A stretch of DNA of 6,422 bases from Deltaproteobacteria bacterium. GTDB lineage: Bacteria; Desulfobacterota; Desulfarculia; Adiutricales; Adiutricaceae. Both the position numbers and the translations under genes were made by a program. Shown piece by piece: positions 1-5,942 of the stretch; the first letter of the stretch is position 1, and every line of letters begins with the position of its first letter. The stretch covers positions 1-6,422 of the forward strand of contig JAITJP010000126.1 of assembly GCA_031278835.1 (NCBI GenBank). Reading direction: 5' to 3'. The notes below the pieces were generated by a model that worked only from the letters and a program-made list of their open reading frames with translations, searched no databases and was not told the DNA's origin.

Positions 1-38
1 AAGGCCCTTAAAAAGTAAGGCCAATAAAAAAACCAACC

Positions 39-71
39 AAAAGGCCCGTAAGCTTAGCTTACGGGCCTTTT
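39..71 (-). terminator. Strong, probably bidirectional intrinsic terminator after the lipoprotein gene
   Basis: A perfect 14-bp stem (AAAAGGCCCGTAAG at 39-52, CTTACGGGCCTTTT at 58-71) closes a 5-nt loop. Each strand has A4 before and T4 after the GC-rich core, so it can stop transcription from either side. The dyad extends with small mismatches out to CCAAT (21-25) and ATTGG (81-85). It lies about 50 nt downstream of the stop codon of the minus-strand lipoprotein gene, the expected place for its terminator. The symmetry suggests a convergent plus-strand gene may end just left of the window; that gene is not visible. Confidence 0.85.
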
Positions 72-122
72 GTTTGGTTTATTGGTTTTGAAAGTTTAAT
101 CATGAGTGTTTTTTTGGGGGGC

Positions 123-1094
123 TTAATCGTCCCAGGACTGCAGGTAATCGCCCACCTGAAGGCTGCCTTCGAGGATTTCCAGGCTAGAGCGATCCGGGCC
201 CACCTCTCTTACTACTAGTCGGGCCTTGGCTTCACCGGGGATAACGTAGTTTATGGCAATGGAGCTGGTCAGGACTTCCTTTTCCGACAAGGCCACGAAA
301 TCAAGGCCCCGTTTCATGCCCACGTTTTCGCCAAAATTGATGGTGGCCGTTTGGCCGTTTTGCTCAATGACGGCCGCCTTAAAGGGGGTATAGGCAAGGC
401 CGTCCAGGCTCCGGTAGTAGAGATCGTCTATGGCCTCATCGAGACTTAGCTCGATAGACTCCTGGGTAATGACCGGGGTTTTGTCAGTGGCAAAGTAATC
501 CACGGGCTGGTTACCGGCCACATGAGTGCCCTCGCCGGCCCGGGCCGTGACCACTAGGCCGGTGGCCGTGTCGTAGGCCACCAAGGTCAAAACGGCGTCC
601 ACGTAATTTTGCTGGTTGGTAAAATAGCGCACCAAGCGACGCCAGCCGCGGCGGCCACCCATTTGTTCGATTTGCGAGATGGAGCCTTCCATGACCACGT
701 TTAGGTTAAGGGCCTGGCCAATTTGTTGGGCCAGGGCCGGGCTGAGTTCACCCCCGGTCCAGCCTAGGCTCATGGCCGTTTCGGTGACCTGGGCCGAGGG
801 CACCAAGACCAAGCGGCCATGTTCGGCAAACCTCTGGGTCACCAAATTAGCCATGTTGGGCCCGGCCTGGGGGGTGCCCAAACCGACCTCGTCGCGGAAA
901 CTTAAGACCCCGACCCTTAACTTGACCGGGCTAATAAAACTTTTTTGGCCCAGCGAACCGATGTGAAACTCATTGTCTCTGGCCAGGTCGGAAAGGACGC
1001 CGCAGCCGGAAAAGGTCGCGGCCAGGGCTAGACTCACGAGGGCCAAGCTCAAAGAGATAAGGGTCTTGGAGATTATTGTCTGGGCTTTGGACAT
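123..1094 (-). CDS. Outer-membrane-type lipoprotein with CsgG/FlgT-like domains
   Basis: A 323-residue predicted lipoprotein of unknown function. The N-terminus has lysines at 3 and 10, a hydrophobic stretch at about 11-28, and a lipobox-like FSGC with the acylated cysteine at 31; Phe at -3 is slightly unusual. Residues about 57-230 look like the alpha/beta fold shared by CsgG, TolB-N and the FlgT middle domain: a strand (LRVGVLSFRDEVG), a helix (NMANLVTQRFAEHG), then LVLVP and a later strand NVVMEGSIS. Residues about 236-320 resemble the small beta-barrel at the C-terminus of FlgT, with NFGENVGMKRGLDF and a closing LQVGDYLQ. It probably sits in the periplasm on a membrane and takes part in envelope or surface-structure assembly, but no flagellar or curli gene is nearby. 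Start: ATG at 1094 with GGTGA nine bases upstream. The gene ends in TAA and is followed by a strong terminator. The family link is from pattern recognition, not alignment. Confidence 0.8.
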   Translation of the reverse strand: MSKAQTIISKTLISLSLALVSLALAATFSGCGVLSDLARDNEFHIGSLGQKSFISPVKLRVGVLSFRDEVGLGTPQAGPNMANLVTQRFAEHGRLVLVPSAQVTETAMSLGWTGGELSPALAQQIGQALNLNVVMEGSISQIEQMGGRRGWRRLVRYFTNQQNYVDAVLTLVAYDTATGLVVTARAGEGTHVAGNQPVDYFATDKTPVITQESIELSLDEAIDDLYYRSLDGLAYTPFKAAVIEQNGQTATINFGENVGMKRGLDFVALSEKEVLTSSIAINYVIPGEAKARLVVREVGPDRSSLEILEGSLQVGDYLQSWDD

Positions 1095-1331
1095 TATTCG
1101 TTTTCACCGTTTCGTGTATCGATAGACCCGACCAAGCGTCGGGGTAAATGTTTGGGACCTTGGCAGCCTGGTAGCTATGCTCAGAGGGCTTTTTCCAGCC
1201 CTCTGGGGCCAGCCGATCGACTTAAGAATTTGTGGTCAAAAAAAAATTTTTTTCTCCAAGCTAGTGGGAAATTTGGGCGGCTGGTAATTTATTTAACCAA
1301 AGGCTTTGAAAAGGATCCGTCCTTAAAGTTT
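1095..1331 (-). other. Long 5' leader of the lipoprotein gene, with two hairpins and an A9T7 tract
   Basis: If the promoter at 1338-1366 is used, about 237 nt are transcribed before the lipoprotein ATG. This leader holds a perfect 9-bp hairpin (CAGAGGGCT at 1182-1190, AGCCCTCTG at 1197-1205; hexaloop GGAAAA in the RNA) and a 6-bp hairpin (CCCGAC at 1127-1132, GTCGGG at 1138-1143). It also has an A9T7 tract at 1238-1253, which would bend the DNA. None of the hairpins has a U-run, so they are not intrinsic terminators. I match no known riboswitch. A 73-codon plus-strand reading frame across this stretch has no ribosome site and no recognisable protein character. Confidence 0.4.
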
Positions 1332-1337
1332 TGGCCT

Positions 1338-1366
1338 ATCCTACTCTATGCATGGCCATACGTCAA
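1338..1366 (-). promoter_or_regulatory. Candidate sigma-70 promoter for the lipoprotein gene
   Basis: On the minus strand TTGACG (1366-1361, 5 of 6 to the -35 consensus) is followed by exactly 17 bases and TAGGAT (1343-1338, 4 of 6 to the -10 consensus). The expected transcription start is near 1331. It is the best-spaced promoter-like pair I found between this gene and the one upstream. The -10 is imperfect and an AT-rich alternative further up (TTGATT near 1480-1490) cannot be excluded. Confidence 0.5.
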
Positions 1367-1374
1367 GACTTAAA

Positions 1375-1411
1375 GGGTCAATCAATCCGAGTCAAGGGTT
1401 CAATCATTCCG
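1375..1411 (-). repeat. Two 15-16 bp direct repeats just upstream of the -35
   Basis: On the plus strand GGGTCAATCAATCCG (1375-1389) and GGGTTCAATCATTCCG (1396-1411) differ by one inserted T and one substitution. They are spaced 21-22 bp, two helical turns, so both would face the same side of the DNA. They lie about 44-80 bases upstream of the predicted start at 1331, the usual place for an activator. Which protein might bind is unknown. Confidence 0.4.
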
Positions 1412-1636
1412 GCAGGATTTTAAAAAAAAATATTGTTGTGATTTAATAATATTTGTTTGTAAAAAATAATTGTTTTATCTGTCTAATCAAGAAAATAAAC
1501 TAGTATTAACTTGATTTTAAAGGTCAGAAAGTCATGATTTTAGAGATTCGAGGGATCTTCAATCTTATTTTCTATTTCCAAAAAATTCCATTGGCCTTTT
1601 CCAAGTGGGGCAAATTTAGGGAGAGATTTTTGGCGA
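1412..1636. other. AT-rich gap with no gene seen
   Basis: The stretch between the lipoprotein promoter region and the acyltransferase stop codon is much richer in A and T than its flanks, with runs of A and T (for example A9 at 1423-1431). I find no open frame with protein character on either strand, no RNA gene and no convincing hairpin-plus-U terminator for the acyltransferase gene. It may hold further regulatory sites. Confidence 0.5.
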
Positions 1637-3976
1637 TCATGTAAGCGCTATGGATGGAATAGTAACCCTCGGCCCCCTGATCGGGCAGATATCGTCTAGG
1701 GGGTGTTCTTTGAGATAATCCTTAAAACCCTCGACCCCTTTGGTGTTTAGGATCTTGATGGTGTTTAAGGCTGGACTAGTTAGGCTAGCTTCGACTAGGC
1801 CGGAAATCCAGGCTGGGCTGTCGGCCTCAAAGGTCGAGGGCTGCCCGCCCAGGGCCATGGCCAGGACTTTAGCCTCAAAACTTATTTCCCGAATAAAATT
1901 AGCCAGTTCCAGGGGGCTTTTGAGTTCTTTTTTATAGCGCAGATAAGCCCCGTAAAGGGAGTAGGCGCTAATCAAGGCGGCGGCCGTTTGCACCCCCACC
2001 GGATCGTCCATGATCTGAACCTTGTAAGCCCCGTATTTAAAAAGCGAGGCCTCGGTGGATCGTCCGTTGGTCTGTCCGGCCAAGATAAAAAGCCCGCCTT
2101 TGTCGGCCAACAGATCCATGGGCTCAAAGGGCCCGGCCAGGGCCAAGATGTTTAATTTGGGTTTGCCGGCGGCCACGGCCGCTTCCCAGGCCATCTGGAT
2201 GGTTAAACGGTGCGAGAGGATCTCAAAACCGCGGCTAGCCAAGATAAGGGTTCTTAGCTCGGTTGAGGTGGCCAAAATGGTTTTAAACAATTGCCCGGTG
2301 GACTGGGGCGGCGTGGCCACGACCACTTCGGTGGCCTTTCTAAAGGCCTCTAAATAATCGTCAGTGGGAAAGACGTTTTTGGGTAGCCTAATGTCCGGGT
2401 AGTCGTCCATGGTCCGATCATAGTCCAGACGGGCGATGGCCTCCTCGGAAGGGTCATAGAGGGACAGGGAGGAATTATGAAATTTTTTGTCGTTTAAGGT
2501 TCTTTTGCCGATTAGGGAAACCAAGGCAAAGCCCCATTGACCGGCCCCGCAAACCACCAAGTTTTCTTTGGCCGAGGGGCTGTAGAGCCTACGGTCACTG
2601 TGGGTGGCGTAATACAAAAGGGCGTGCTTGGCTTTGACCTTGGGATTTTTTTTCCATTTGGGGCCTCGATCGGAGATGATGGATCTTCTGGCCAGATAAT
2701 TTAGCCCATCGTTTAAGGCCAAGGATAGATCCGAGTTTTTGATGATGTCCTCAAAATCGGGATCCAAATCAAAGTTTCTTTGGTGGTAGGCCTTGACCGT
2801 TTCCAGGGCCTTGGCGGCCGAATCCTCAAGCTCGGAGCGGCTTTTGCCTCGGCAACCTTCCAAGGCCAGGGCGGCCAAATGGCTGGTCATGATCTTTTTG
2901 TCCCGGGCGATCTCCTTAATGGCGTAAAGGCTGGTGTATTCGTCCAAGGCCAGTTCCTTGGGCGTTTCTTCCCACTCGGCCCTGATGTCCGAAAGTAAGC
3001 GCCCCCGGCCAAAACCCACGTAAGCCCGGCCAAAAAGATCTTTGAGCCCGCTTAAGATGCCCTTGGTCGGGTTCCAGGGTTTTTTAAAAAACTCCGAGAC
3101 AATGTGACTGCCGCTGACCCAGGAAAATAAGCCCTTGCCCTCGGAGAGATTGCGATCCTCGGGCACCAAACTGTAGCTTAAAACCACCGGCTGAACCAAG
3201 ACGTCACCCCTGGCCGCCAAGGCCCCTTGGATGGTCACCAGCCGCCGGGGATACCTTAAAGAGCCGTCCCTGGTCCTGGCCCCGCCCGACCAGGCTTCCA
3301 AAAAGATGCCCTGGGGTTTGCCCATTTCGGCCAGGGCTTGGCAGTAATGAAAAAGCGAGGACAGATAAGATCGACTGGCCCCTTTCCTGACAATGACGTA
3401 GGAGCCGGTCATGAAAATTTTGGTTAATGACGGGGTGTACATCATGTTTTGCCCGGCGGCGAACAAAGGCAAATGCAGACCGTTTTGGGTAATAAAGGTA
3501 TCGAATAAAAATTCGTCAAAATGCGAGGAGTGATTGATTAAATAAATGATGCCAAGGCGTTCTTCTTGGGCTTTTTTAAGGGCCGGTAAGTGTTTAAGTT
3601 CCCTTAAATCTTCGGAGGTAAAGATTTGATTATGATCGCGCGAGGTAAAAACATGATTGATGAAATTAAAACAAGCCGCCGTGGCCGTTTGGTGCAATTT
3701 GTAATCATAGCGGCAAGAAATCAGATCCACGTGACTTTTGATTTCCAGCTGACTGACCGGTTCCGATTTTTCCTGAAAGGCCCTTTGGGTCAGATCCACG
3801 GCCAGCCTGGCGATTTGTTCCTGATCGTCAAAGGCCGGGGCCAAAAAGCCTTCCTTTAAAAAGGAATTGCCAGGTTCATATTTTGACAAGCGCTCCACGG
3901 CTTTGACAAAGTCGATTTTTTTAAACAGCGTCCGCACGGGCAGTTCGCTAAGGCTCTTTAAATTAAGTTTCACCAT
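1637..3976 (-). CDS. PlsB-like glycerol-3-phosphate acyltransferase fused to a GpsA-like domain
   Basis: A 779-residue fusion. The first about 465 residues match PlsB: block I HSSHFD (His149, Asp154; the HX4D catalytic pair), block II GSYVIVRKG (191-199), block III FLEAWSGGARTRDG (Glu227, Arg234, Arg236) and block IV VQPVVLSYS, then the PlsB-type helical tail. PlsB acylates sn-glycerol-3-phosphate at position 1 at the inner membrane, the first step of phospholipid synthesis. Residues about 471-779 match GpsA (NAD(P)-dependent G3P dehydrogenase): GAGQWG nucleotide loop (477-482), YDPSEEAIARL, DYPDIRLPKN, ASRGFE, LAGPFEP and GVQTAAALIS. The catalytic Lys-Asn of the GpsA motif GG-A-LKN is Ile669-Ser670 here, the KG(I/L)E lysine is Arg582 and the GLGDL motif is lost, so dehydrogenase activity is doubtful. 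Start: ATG at 3976 has AAGGA six bases upstream. An in-frame TTG at 4096 would add 40 residues encoded by low-complexity repeat DNA and lies in the T-run of the preceding terminator, so I reject it. The stop is TGA. Confidence 0.9.
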   Translation of the reverse strand: MVKLNLKSLSELPVRTLFKKIDFVKAVERLSKYEPGNSFLKEGFLAPAFDDQEQIARLAVDLTQRAFQEKSEPVSQLEIKSHVDLISCRYDYKLHQTATAACFNFINHVFTSRDHNQIFTSEDLRELKHLPALKKAQEERLGIIYLINHSSHFDEFLFDTFITQNGLHLPLFAAGQNMMYTPSLTKIFMTGSYVIVRKGASRSYLSSLFHYCQALAEMGKPQGIFLEAWSGGARTRDGSLRYPRRLVTIQGALAARGDVLVQPVVLSYSLVPEDRNLSEGKGLFSWVSGSHIVSEFFKKPWNPTKGILSGLKDLFGRAYVGFGRGRLLSDIRAEWEETPKELALDEYTSLYAIKEIARDKKIMTSHLAALALEGCRGKSRSELEDSAAKALETVKAYHQRNFDLDPDFEDIIKNSDLSLALNDGLNYLARRSIISDRGPKWKKNPKVKAKHALLYYATHSDRRLYSPSAKENLVVCGAGQWGFALVSLIGKRTLNDKKFHNSSLSLYDPSEEAIARLDYDRTMDDYPDIRLPKNVFPTDDYLEAFRKATEVVVATPPQSTGQLFKTILATSTELRTLILASRGFEILSHRLTIQMAWEAAVAAGKPKLNILALAGPFEPMDLLADKGGLFILAGQTNGRSTEASLFKYGAYKVQIMDDPVGVQTAAALISAYSLYGAYLRYKKELKSPLELANFIREISFEAKVLAMALGGQPSTFEADSPAWISGLVEASLTSPALNTIKILNTKGVEGFKDYLKEHPLDDICPIRGPRVTIPSIALT

Positions 3977-3999
3977 TAACCATCCTTGGCAAAGACCGC

Positions 4000-4050
4000 C
4001 CTGACCCCATAGACGCCATGACCCCATAAACGCCCTGAGCCCATAACCCC
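4000..4050 (-). repeat. Three imperfect 17-bp tandem repeats upstream of the acyltransferase gene
   Basis: Plus-strand units are CCTGACCCCATAGACGC (4000-4016), CATGACCCCATAAACGC (4017-4033) and CCTGAGCCCATAACCCC (4034-4050). The unit length is not a multiple of three and the block sits 24-74 bases upstream of the ATG, so it is more likely leader DNA than coding. Its role is unknown; slipped-strand variation in copy number is possible. Confidence 0.6.
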
Positions 4051-4075
4051 TGGCCCCAGCTCGGGCCAGTCTGGA

Positions 4076-4089
4076 TATTGGCTCCAATA
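4076..4089. promoter_or_regulatory. Perfect 14-bp dyad, possible operator
   Basis: TATTGG-CT-CCAATA is a perfect inverted repeat with a 2-bp centre. It sits directly behind the preceding gene's terminator and 100-113 bases upstream of the acyltransferase ATG, where a promoter for that gene is expected. I do not recognise the motif as FadR, FabR or FapR. I saw no convincing -35/-10 pair beside it. Confidence 0.3.
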
Positions 4090-4094
4090 AAGAC

Positions 4095-4123
4095 AAAAAA
4101 AGCCTAGGCCCAGGCCCTAGGGC
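4095..4123 (-). terminator. Intrinsic terminator after the zinc-ribbon/DUF3426 gene
   Basis: On the minus strand the hairpin is two 4-bp stems separated by a bulged C (AGCC-C-TAGG paired with CCTAGGCT) around a GC-rich loop, followed at once by T7 (4101-4095). It lies about 60 bases past the DUF3426 stop codon (4185-4187) and upstream of the acyltransferase start. This suggests the two genes are separate transcription units despite being close and co-directional. Confidence 0.75.
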
Positions 4124-4184
4124 TCCTGAGTAGGTCGTGAAAAAAAAACTTAGGTCAAACTTACAGCCCAGGCCAATTGAGCCT

Positions 4185-4601
4185 TCACCCGGAAGTGGTC
4201 CCGGCCGGGGACAATTCCGAACTAACCGGGGTGACCGTGAAGAGGGCTAATTCGGCGGGTAATTTGTCAAAGACAAACATGTAGGGCACTTGTTTGCCCG
4301 GGGCCACGTTGGTGTTGGCTCCGTTTTGGCCGCCCTTTAAGGCCAAGCGGCTTAATATCTCTTTCATGGATAAATTTTTTAATTCATCTTCGGTAAATAA
4401 GTTGCCGGCAAAGACGTGCCGTTCGGCCAAGACTTTTCCGTCATTGTCGGTTAAAACGGCCTTAAGGCGAATAAAACTAATGGGCTGATCGTAGTCGTTA
4501 TTGATCAAACCGGTTAAGACCAAAATGGTTCCGGCTTCCGAGTTTTCGATGTAATGATGGGAGGTGATGTCCGAGGGAATGCTAATACGCAGGGCCGTTT
4601 C
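4185..4601 (-). pseudogene. DUF3426 domain cut off from its gene by an in-frame stop
   Basis: This is the C-terminal part of the upstream zinc-ribbon gene, in the same frame and starting right after its TAA. It reads on without a gap for 138 codons to a TGA at 4185-4187. It has the marks of a DUF3426 domain: ILVLTGLINNDYDQPISFIR, then LKAVLTDNDGKVLAE, a GN(L)-x-E(D)EL turn, and NTNVAPGKQVPYMFVFDKLP. DUF3426 is a periplasmic beta-sandwich normally held to the inner membrane by the preceding TM segment; its function is unknown. No ATG start with a ribosome site precedes the domain here (the first usable codon is a TTG at 4523, already inside it), so it is unlikely to be made alone. The domain shows no other damage, so the break is recent, a sequencing error, or bypassed by readthrough. 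Confidence 0.8.
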
Positions 4602-5570
4602 TTATTCGGGGCTAAGCTGAGCGCTGACCGGGTCACTGCCCTCGGCCTCACAACAAACCCCCTCACCACTAGCCCCCTGGCCGCCGGCCCGGGCCCCGGC
4701 GCTTTGAACGGCCAGGCCATCGCTTGGCCCGGCCCCAAAGGACATAAACAAGGTGACGATGACCAAAACCGCCGCCACCACCGAGAGGACTAACAAAAGC
4801 ACCTTTTGGCTATTGGTAAAAAGCTTGGGTGACCTTTCCCGCAACAGCGGGGCTTGTTCCATTTCCTCATAACCGTCCTCGGCTCCGACCATGGGCCCCT
4901 CAAAGCCCAGGGCCGGCTCTGGAGCCCTGGCCCCTTGACCGTCAAAGCCTGGCCCAGCTGCCTGGCCCGGCCCCACCGGTGTGCCCAGCCAACCAACCAC
5001 CCCGGCCCCCAAAGCCTTTTGTTCCCCGGCTCCATAGGAGACCGGATCGGCCCCCAAACCCAGATCGGCCCCCTTGGTCAAGGAGACCGGCCCGGTTGGC
5101 CTTAAGCCGGTGCCCTCGGGCACCACGAAACTGTCCCCGTTACCCAAGATGAGATTGATGGGAGTGTTTTCGGCCCGCTTGGGCAAAATGGCCGTAAGCG
5201 GCCCGCTTGGCTCAGTGGCTCCCCCGGCCCCATAGCCGTCCTCCAGGCCCAGGCCGGTTCGGCTTGGGCTGCCCCCACTTGACTCAGGGTTGTTTTGAAA
5301 ATAATCGTCTAGTTCGCGGTCCAGTTCTTCCATGGCCCCCTGAGCCGGCCCGTTTACGGTCCTTTGAAGGGAACTCTCCAGGCGCCCCTCTTGAGCCTCG
5401 GCCGGCCTAGCTTGTTGAGGCCGAAGCTCGGGGCCCGGCTCCCTAGGTGGAGGCGGGGTGACGATAAAAACGGCTTGACAGTTGGAACAACGTACCCTGG
5501 TGCCAGTCGCTTTGATCTGACCCGAGTTTACCCTGAACTTGGTGTGGCATTGGGCGCAAGTAATAATCAT
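4602..5570 (-). CDS. Zinc-ribbon (MJ0042) single-pass membrane protein, truncated before DUF3426
   Basis: A 322-residue frame ending in TAA at 4602-4604. The N-terminus is a classic MJ0042 zinc ribbon with Cys5-x2-Cys8 and Cys28-x2-Cys31 around TGTRVRC, facing the cytoplasm. Residues 36-250 are a low-complexity linker rich in Pro, Gly, Ala and Glu with a short acidic segment (EELDRELDDYFQNN, 81-94). One membrane helix follows at about 257-278 (VLLLVLSVVAAVLVIVTLFM), then a Gly/Ala-rich stretch. Intact members of this family carry DUF3426 after the helix; here it lies behind the stop in the same frame. The full gene would be 4185-5570, 461 codons including the internal stop. The role is unknown; the layout suggests linking a cytoplasmic metal-binding head to the periplasm. 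Start: ATG at 5570 with a weak GGA five bases upstream, itself part of a repeat unit. Downstream lies a terminator at 4095-4123. Confidence 0.85.
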   Translation of the reverse strand: MIITCAQCHTKFRVNSGQIKATGTRVRCSNCQAVFIVTPPPPREPGPELRPQQARPAEAQEGRLESSLQRTVNGPAQGAMEELDRELDDYFQNNPESSGGSPSRTGLGLEDGYGAGGATEPSGPLTAILPKRAENTPINLILGNGDSFVVPEGTGLRPTGPVSLTKGADLGLGADPVSYGAGEQKALGAGVVGWLGTPVGPGQAAGPGFDGQGARAPEPALGFEGPMVGAEDGYEEMEQAPLLRERSPKLFTNSQKVLLLVLSVVAAVLVIVTLFMSFGAGPSDGLAVQSAGARAGGQGASGEGVCCEAEGSDPVSAQLSPE

Positions 5571-5707
5571 ATCGATCCGAATACCGATTGAAGGGAAAAA
5601 GTTAACGAAATTATATTGATCCGAATACCGATTGAAGCCAAAAAAAAGTTAACGAAAATAATCGATCCGAATACCGATTGAAACCAAAAAAAAAGTTAAC
5701 GAAATTA
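5571..5707 (-). repeat. Three 44-46 bp direct repeats abutting the zinc-ribbon gene start
   Basis: The plus-strand core GATCCGAATACCGATTGAA begins at 5574, 5618 and 5664, each time followed by a purine/C triplet, an A-run of 5 to 9 and GTTAACGAAA. The copies differ mainly in A-run length and a few bases. The last copy runs into the start codon at 5570 and supplies its GGA ribosome site. Each unit includes a dyad-like ATYGAT-CCGAAT-ACCGAT and the palindrome GTTAAC. The array looks like a promoter/leader segment that was triplicated, or a set of operator sites. Confidence 0.85.
5610..5615 (-). promoter_or_regulatory. Perfect TATAAT -10 box inside the repeat array
   Basis: At the junction of the first and second repeats the minus strand reads TATAAT, a perfect -10 box, 40 bases upstream of the zinc-ribbon ATG. 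A start near 5603 would give a leader of about 33 nt. No good -35 is found 16-18 bases upstream, so this promoter would need an activator, perhaps bound to the repeats. The other copies do not have TATAAT at the matching place. Confidence 0.4.
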
Positions 5708-5726
5708 GTGGCCGCGGCTCAATTAG

Positions 5727-5747
5727 AAAAAAGGCCGTCTCCCAGCC
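5727..5747 (-). terminator. Short hairpin with U6, possible terminator of an upstream transcript
   Basis: On the minus strand GGCTG-GGAGA-CGGCC forms a 5-bp stem (one G-U pair) followed by T6 (5732-5727). It is enclosed by a larger inverted repeat (5707-5727 with 5751-5765). It would end transcripts coming from the promoter at 6147-6175 before they reach the repeat array and the zinc-ribbon gene. Confidence 0.45.
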
Positions 5748-5914
5748 AGGTCTAATTTAGCCACTTTAAGCCCGGCCCCAACCCAGCTGGGCCGGCCCCG
5801 GGCCTGAGTCCAGGCTTCCAAAAAAAACCCTTAAAGCCTAGCCCAACTATAGCGAAAATAAACAAATAAGGCCAACCCCGCCTTAAAAAAAAAACTCACC
5901 AAGGTCCCTAACCC

Positions 5915-5942
5915 ATACCCATGGCCCTATACCCATGGACCT
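5915..5942. repeat. Two 14-bp tandem repeats
   Basis: ATACCCATGGCCCT (5915-5928) is followed directly by ATACCCATGGACCT (5929-5942), one mismatch. Each contains the palindrome CCATGG, which recurs at 5976-5981 on the far side of the hairpin at 5949-5974. The CCCAT flavour recalls the 17-bp units upstream of the acyltransferase gene. Confidence 0.6.

Noticed and set aside
1152..1373. 73-codon plus-strand frame in the gap left of the acyltransferase gene
   Set aside because: It has no ribosome site and no domain-like pattern, includes the A9T7 tract as a Lys-Lys-Asn-Phe-Phe stretch, and overlaps the candidate promoter and leader on the other strand.
1391..1416. GGGTTCAATCATTCCGG resembling a tRNA T-arm
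   Set aside because: The flanking bases do not form the 5-bp T stem, and no acceptor, D or anticodon arms can be found nearby.
3977..4096. 40-residue N-terminal extension of the acyltransferase from a TTG at 4096
   Set aside because: The TTG sits in the T-run of the preceding terminator, the added residues come from 17-bp repeat DNA, and the ATG at 3976 has a good AAGGA at the right distance.
4185..4523. DUF3426 part as a separate 112-residue gene starting with TTG
   Set aside because: The frame continues upstream without a break to the TAA of the zinc-ribbon gene, the TTG lies inside the domain's first strand, and there is no ribosome site, so it is the tail of a broken gene.
4829..5152. 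Long plus-strand frames rich in Pro and Arg opposite the zinc-ribbon gene
   Set aside because: They are the antisense of the GC-rich Pro/Gly linker, with no start signals and no domain character.
5571..5707. The three direct repeats as a CRISPR array
   Set aside because: The units are nearly contiguous, with similar sequence throughout instead of unique spacers, and no cas gene is present.
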